Source of the DNA: Gammaproteobacteria bacterium
GTDB lineage: Bacteria; Pseudomonadota; Gammaproteobacteria; JAJDOJ01
Reading direction: 5' to 3'
NCBI GenBank assembly: GCA_027030565.1
Contig: JALVEU010000095.1
Coordinates: 1-14,374, forward strand
Length of the DNA: 14,374 nucleotides
Shown: in pieces, positions 11,643-14,374 of the stretch
How the letters are laid out: the number at the start of each line of letters is the position of its first letter
Position numbering within the stretch: position 1 is the first letter of the stretch
Made by a program: the position numbers and the translations under genes
The notes under the pieces: generated by a model
Told to the model about the DNA's origin: nothing
Database searches by the model: none
Seen by the model: the letters and a program-made list of their open reading frames with translations, nothing else

Positions 11643-11690
11643 CGCGATTCGCACTTCGGTCTGCGATTCCGAATCGCGGCACGCCTTTTT
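11643..11690 (+). promoter_or_regulatory. Leader hairpin with T-tract upstream of the helicase gene
   Basis: A perfect 9-bp inverted repeat, CGCGATTCG (11643-11651) and CGAATCGCG (11670-11678), encloses an 18-base loop that itself contains ACTTCGGT, a UUCG tetraloop on a 2-bp stem. The loop also carries a second copy of GCGATTC (11663-11669) next to GAATCGC (11671-11677), so two mutually exclusive pairings exist. TTTTT follows at 11686-11690, 7 bases after the stem. The layout could be an attenuator or an mRNA-stabilising leader structure; function is inferred only. Confidence 0.35.
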
Positions 11691-11762
11691 CACCCTGCCT
11701 CGATCCCCTTTTCCCGACGATCCCGCCTAAGACCGACCAGGGCGAACCCGGTAGGCCGGTTC

Positions 11763-11767
11763 AGGAG
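11763..11767 (+). promoter_or_regulatory. Ribosome binding site that fixes the helicase start
   Basis: AGGAG lies 7 bases upstream of the ATG at 11775. It excludes the long in-frame upstream extension, which has no helicase-like sequence before this ATG. Confidence 0.75.
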
Positions 11768-11774
11768 TTCAACC

Positions 11775-12986
11775 ATGAGTTTCGATTCCTTGGGCCTCGC
11801 GCCCGGCCTGCTGCGTGCGATCGCCGACCAGGGTTATACCGAACCCACTCCCGTTCAAGCCCAGGCCATCCCGCAGGTGTTGGCCGGCAACGACCTGTTG
11901 GCCGGTGCCCAGACCGGTACCGGGAAGACGGCGGCCTTCACCCTGCCCCTTCTGCACCGGCTGCAGGCGGGCGGTGGGGAGGGGCGGCCCCCACGCGCCT
12001 TGATCCTCACCCCCACGCGCGAACTGGCGGCCCAACTGCTGGAGAGCACCCTGAGCTACGGACGTCACCTCTCCGTGCGGGCGACGGCAATCTTCGGCGG
12101 CGTGCGGATCCGTCCGCAGATCCAGTCGCTGCGCCGAGGCGTGGACCTCGTGGTGGCCACACCCGGGCGGCTCCTGGATCACATACGCCAGGGCCACGTG
12201 GATCTGTCTCGGATCGGAGTGCTGGTCCTGGACGAGGCCGACCGAATGCTCGACATGGGCTTCCTGCCCGATATTCGACGCATCCTGAAGGCGCTGCCCG
12301 AGCCCCGGCAGAATCTTCTGTTCTCGGCCACTTACAACGTGGAAATCCGGCGGCTCGCCGCCGCGCTGCTGCAAAACCCCACCCATGTGGAGATCGAACG
12401 CGAGTCTTCGGCCGCGAGCACTGTGCAGCAGATCGTCCACCCGGTGGACAGGGAGCGCAAAGCGGAGCTCCTATCTCGGTTGATCGGGGCTGGGAACTGG
12501 CGACAGGTCCTGGTATTCACGCGCACCAAGCGCGGCGTAGACAGGTTGACCCGGCAGCTCGAGCGCTGCGGCATCCGCGCCCGGGCGATTCACGGCGGGA
12601 AGAGCCAAGGGACGCGCACCCGCGCGCTCGCCGACTTCAAGAGGGGGCGTGTCCGCGTACTGGTGGCCACGGACATCGCCGCCCGAGGGCTGGACATCCG
12701 CCGGCTTCCCCACGTGGTGAATTTCGACCTGCCTCAGGCGCCCGAGGACTACGTGCATCGCATCGGCCGCACAGGCCGCGCCGGTGAGAGCGGAACGGCC
12801 ATCTCCCTGGTGAGCCGAGCCGAGATCGGCATGCTGCGCAACATCGAGCACGTCATCGGTCGGCGCCTGGAAACCCGGCCCGTGCAGGGCTTCGAACCGC
12901 AGGCCCCGAATCGGCGCCCGGCTTCGCAGCCGCGCCGACCGGGAGGGCGACCTCGTGCGGCTCACCGCGATCCGGGCGCGCGTTGA
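11775..12986 (+). CDS. rhlE: DEAD-box ATP-dependent RNA helicase, RhlE type
   Basis: A 403-residue cytoplasmic RNA helicase that unwinds short duplexes using ATP. All core motifs are visible: the Q-motif region F3 to Q28, Walker A AQTGTGKT (45-52), PTRELAAQ (80-87), TPGRLLD (129-135), DEAD (153-156), SAT (184-186), VFTRTK (247-252), HGGKSQG (273-279), VATDIAARGLDI (297-308) and HRIGRTGR (328-335). The MSFDSLGL start and HGGKSQGTRTRALADFK string are characteristic of RhlE rather than SrmB, DeaD or DbpA. After the helicase core (ending about 365) there is a short basic Arg/Pro tail. RhlE proteins act in ribosome assembly and RNA turnover with RNase E, often in the cold. The start is fixed by AGGAG at 11763-11767. 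It is a single-gene unit converging on the 148-residue protein gene. Confidence 0.93.
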   Translation: MSFDSLGLAPGLLRAIADQGYTEPTPVQAQAIPQVLAGNDLLAGAQTGTGKTAAFTLPLLHRLQAGGGEGRPPRALILTPTRELAAQLLESTLSYGRHLSVRATAIFGGVRIRPQIQSLRRGVDLVVATPGRLLDHIRQGHVDLSRIGVLVLDEADRMLDMGFLPDIRRILKALPEPRQNLLFSATYNVEIRRLAAALLQNPTHVEIERESSAASTVQQIVHPVDRERKAELLSRLIGAGNWRQVLVFTRTKRGVDRLTRQLERCGIRARAIHGGKSQGTRTRALADFKRGRVRVLVATDIAARGLDIRRLPHVVNFDLPQAPEDYVHRIGRTGRAGESGTAISLVSRAEIGMLRNIEHVIGRRLETRPVQGFEPQAPNRRPASQPRRPGGRPRAAHRDPGAR

Positions 12987-13004
12987 GCCGCCGGATCGGG
13001 CTCA
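12984..13004. repeat. Palindrome carrying both convergent stop codons
   Basis: TGAGCC (12984-12989) and GGCTCA (12999-13004) form a perfect 6-bp inverted repeat with a 9-base loop. The TGA of the helicase is the left end, and the TGA of the opposite-strand gene is the right end read on the other strand. No T-run follows on either side, so it is at best a weak bidirectional terminator. Confidence 0.45.
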
Positions 13005-13448
13005 GGCGAACAACCGACGCCACCAGCGTCGCCTGCCGGCAGGTTTGGGCAAGGCGTCGGGTAGGTCCACGGGGGGGATCCTAGAGAGGATCCAGCCCGG
13101 CAGCGGTGGATTGTCGCTGTAGCCGCAGGACACCCCAAGATTGTTGGGATCGAAGATCTTCACGAAGCTGGGGGACTGCGGGTCGTCCACGTAGACGATC
13201 CCGCAGTAGTCCTCATCGTGCTCACGCCGCAGCAGCGCGTCCACCTCGGTGAGGAAGCGGTCCAGCGCCTCCGCACTCGCCGGTGCCTCAGGTGGCGTCT
13301 CGCCCACGGAGTACACGTACCAGCCTTCATCGGCCGAGCTCCGCACCCGCTCCCAGAGCGCATCCAATTGCGGCCAGCGCAGGATGCCGGTGAATCCACC
13401 CCGAAAGGCTTCCAGGAAGGTCTTGTCTGCCGTGACCGTTTCCTGCAT
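13002..13448 (-). CDS. Conserved-looking protein of unknown function, 148 residues
   Basis: I do not recognise a named family. The 148-residue product looks like a real soluble protein, with an aromatic-rich N-terminal half (FLEAFRGGFTGILRWPQLDALW, in two pieces at 11-32), an acidic middle (HDEDYCGIVYVDD, 77-89) and a DPNNLGVSCGY string (100-110). It has two cysteines, C82 and C108. The C-terminus, GRRRWWRRLFA (138-148), is strongly cationic and Trp-rich and could bind a membrane or nucleic acid. The ATG at 13448 shares one base with the TetR stop codon (TGATG), with AGAGGG at 13456-13461, so the start is well supported. An open extension upstream to 13742 only overlaps the TetR gene in another frame. 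Cotranscription with the regulator suggests a common response, but no function can be assigned. Confidence 0.8.
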   Translation of the reverse strand: MQETVTADKTFLEAFRGGFTGILRWPQLDALWERVRSSADEGWYVYSVGETPPEAPASAEALDRFLTEVDALLRREHDEDYCGIVYVDDPQSPSFVKIFDPNNLGVSCGYSDNPPLPGWILSRIPPVDLPDALPKPAGRRRWWRRLFA

Positions 13449-14062
13449 CACGAATCCCTCTGTGACTTGCGTGTGTGCGTACGAACCCAGTCGTAGAGAT
13501 CGTCGATCTCGCCCTGCAGCAGACGGGGATCCTCGTAGGCACTGGCCAGCAGGATGGCGCCCTGCAGCCGCGAAAGCAGGCGCAGGGCCATGGGACGGGC
13601 CTCCTCCGAGGTCCATCCCAGGGCCTCCAGCCGCACGGCAAGCCAGTCTGCCAACACGTCGAACAGCCCGACGGCCTGTGTGCGAACCTCGTCTGGGTGC
13701 TCCGCCTTGCGCAGCTCGTAGACCAGCGATCCCAGTGGACAACCATACTCCACATTGGTCACCGCCTCCTCGAGCGGCACCCGCAGCATGCGGCGAATCT
13801 GCTCCAGCGGGTCCGGGGCCGCGGCCTCGATCCGTTGCAGCGCCTCGCGCAGATACCCCTGCCAGCGTTCGATGACCGCGAGCAAGAGCTCGTCCTTGCT
13901 CTTGAAGTGGTAGTAGAAGTTTCCACGGGGGATGCCCGCTTCACGCGCGATGTCGCTGAACGAGGTGGCCTCGAAGCCCTGGCGGTGGAACAGGGAGCGG
14001 GCCGCTTCGACGATTCTCTCGCGACTGCTGACGCGCATGGATGTCACTTTCTGCGGGTTCAT
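13448..14062 (-). CDS. TetR/AcrR-family transcriptional regulator
   Basis: A 204-residue DNA-binding regulator. The N-terminal helix-turn-helix domain (about 12-60) has the hallmark ERIVEAARSLFHRQGF followed by TSFSDIAREAGIPRGNFYYHFKSKDEL, with the conserved YYHFKSKDEL closing motif. The remaining alpha-helical ligand domain includes EYGCPLGSL (105-113), in which C108 is the only cysteine of the protein. Members usually repress their own operon or neighbours and release DNA on ligand or thiol modification; the effector here is unknown. Two in-frame ATGs, at 14062 and 14038, are possible, each preceded by GACATCC and neither with a strong ribosome site; the shorter form would be 196 residues. 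An open extension to 14299 overlaps the DsrE gene and is not used. Its stop overlaps the start of the 148-residue protein gene, so the two are probably cotranscribed. A candidate target is the DsrE-like gene immediately upstream. Confidence 0.87.
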   Translation of the reverse strand: MNPQKVTSMRVSSRERIVEAARSLFHRQGFEATSFSDIAREAGIPRGNFYYHFKSKDELLLAVIERWQGYLREALQRIEAAAPDPLEQIRRMLRVPLEEAVTNVEYGCPLGSLVYELRKAEHPDEVRTQAVGLFDVLADWLAVRLEALGWTSEEARPMALRLLSRLQGAILLASAYEDPRLLQGEIDDLYDWVRTHTRKSQRDS

Positions 14063-14069
14063 GGATGTC
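14036..14069. repeat. 10-bp direct repeat with 24-base period at the TetR start
   Basis: CATGGATGTC occurs at 14036-14045 and again at 14060-14069. On the minus strand each copy reads GACATCCATG and contains one of the two in-frame TetR start codons, exactly 8 codons apart. It may be an autoregulatory operator or a trace of a small duplication. Confidence 0.5.
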
Positions 14070-14074
14070 TGAGC

Positions 14075-14120
14075 CAAAGAAACAGCGCCAATCCGCACAT
14101 CCCGGTCCGGGGACTGGCGC
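14075..14120 (-). terminator. Intrinsic terminator after the DsrE-like gene
   Basis: On the minus strand, GCGCCAGTCC (14120-14111) pairs with GGATTGGCGC (14094-14085) over 10 bp, with one G-U wobble, and the loop contains a further CCCGG/CCGGG pairing. TGTTTCTTT follows directly. It lies 26 bases past the stop codon of the DsrE-like gene and just before the TetR start codons, so it would separate the two transcripts or act as a partial attenuator. Confidence 0.65.
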
Positions 14121-14145
14121 AAAGGGCCGGTAGCAACGCCCGCGC

Positions 14146-14374
14146 TCAGATGAACAGGCAGATGTCGGAGTCGCCGGCGAACTCGAAGAACGTCGCCGCC
14201 CCACCGTACTCCACGTTGTCGATGAACTCCGAGCGGTCCATGTCGAACAGATCTACCGTCATCTGACAGGCGATCAGCTTCACGTCCGCCTCCAGACACA
14301 GCTCCCGCAGATCCTCCAGGCTCGCCACGCCCTTGGCCGCCATCTTCTTCTTCATCATCGTGGTCATCATCGCC
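14146..14374 (-). CDS. DsrE/DsrF/DrsH-like family protein, C-terminal part (5' end outside window)
   Basis: The visible 75 residues are the C-terminal half of a DsrE-family protein. Visible hallmarks are the Met/Lys-rich MMTTMMKKKMAAKGV, LEDLRELCLEADVKLIACQMTVDLF with a conserved cysteine (IACQ), and the ending EYGGAATFFEFAGDSDICLFI, which closely matches what I know of the DsrE2-like branch (peroxiredoxin-like fold, often membrane-associated). The frame stays open to the window edge, so the ATGs at 14370 and 14367 are probably internal. DsrE2-type proteins are linked to sulfur transfer together with rhodanese and TusA in sulfur oxidisers. That role is family knowledge, since the partners are not in view. 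The TGA is followed by the terminator at 14075-14120 and then the TetR gene. Confidence 0.82.
   Translation of the reverse strand, partial: AMMTTMMKKKMAAKGVASLEDLRELCLEADVKLIACQMTVDLFDMDRSEFIDNVEYGGAATFFEFAGDSDICLFI

Larger units (their letters stand above)
10997..11774. other. 778-base gene-poor region between divergent transcription units
   Basis: No open frame here on either strand has recognisable motifs, a plausible ribosome site or protein-like composition; the frames that exist encode Arg/Pro/Ala/Cys-rich products typical of GC-rich noncoding DNA. The stretch must contain the promoters of the minus-strand operon and of the helicase. For the operon I could not assign a convincing promoter; the only AT-rich hexamer on the minus strand is TATAGG at 11212-11217, without a clear -35 partner. 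For the helicase a candidate is listed separately. The region is long for this compact window and could hold a small RNA, a decayed gene or extended regulatory sites. Confidence 0.5.

Noticed and set aside
11263..11682. Minus-strand open frame of 139 codons in the gene-poor region
   Set aside because: The product is rich in Cys, Arg, Pro and Ala with no motif or ribosome site, and it runs across the candidate helicase promoter and leader hairpin.
10890..11774. N-terminal extension of the helicase frame upstream of the ATG at 11775
   Set aside because: The extension is in frame but has no helicase-like or other domain sequence. The start at 11775 has AGGAG at the right distance and matches the usual RhlE N-terminus.
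13449..13742. Upstream extension of the 148-residue protein frame
   Set aside because: It lies entirely within the TetR gene in a different frame. The ATG at 13448 has a good ribosome site and marks the onset of protein-like sequence.

Overview
The window is GC-rich (about two thirds G+C by eye) and tightly packed, and it looks like a chromosomal segment of a gammaproteobacterium. A DsrE-family protein at the right edge and the overall gene style suggest a sulfur-metabolising member of the Chromatiales/Ectothiorhodospiraceae type. That placement is inference only. I see no tRNA, rRNA, insertion sequence, phage gene or CRISPR array.

Left part (1-3199, plus strand). The last 57 codons of a probable FecR-domain envelope protein are followed by a large inner-membrane receptor, CHASE2-PAS-GGDEF-EAL, with intact cyclic-di-GMP synthase and phosphodiesterase motifs and an intact RxxD inhibitory site.

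Central part (3207-10996, minus strand). Four genes read towards the CHASE2 gene. In transcription order they are: a YfiR-like periplasmic protein; a hybrid histidine kinase with a CHASE8-type periplasmic domain, HAMP, HisKA/HATPase, two receiver domains and an HPt domain; a response regulator REC-PAS-GGDEF-EAL; and a TonB-dependent outer-membrane receptor. The first three are translationally coupled: a Shine-Dalgarno sequence overlaps the first stop codon, and the next junction is an ATGA overlap. I read this as one envelope-to-cyclic-di-GMP pathway. The outer-membrane receptor and periplasmic YfiR-like protein would act on the kinase sensor domain, and a phosphorelay would pass the signal to the cyclic-di-GMP enzyme. 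It resembles the YfiBNR system, with a phosphorelay and a TonB receptor replacing the direct YfiR-YfiN-YfiB arrangement. This is the most interesting part of the window.

Right part. A 778-base stretch without a convincing gene separates the minus-strand operon from a plus-strand RhlE-type DEAD-box RNA helicase (11775-12986). The leader of the helicase holds a 9-bp hairpin and a T-tract. The helicase converges, 15 bases apart, on a minus-strand pair: a TetR-family regulator whose stop codon overlaps the start of a 148-residue protein of unknown function. Upstream of the pair are a good intrinsic terminator and the C-terminal part of a DsrE-family protein that runs off the window.
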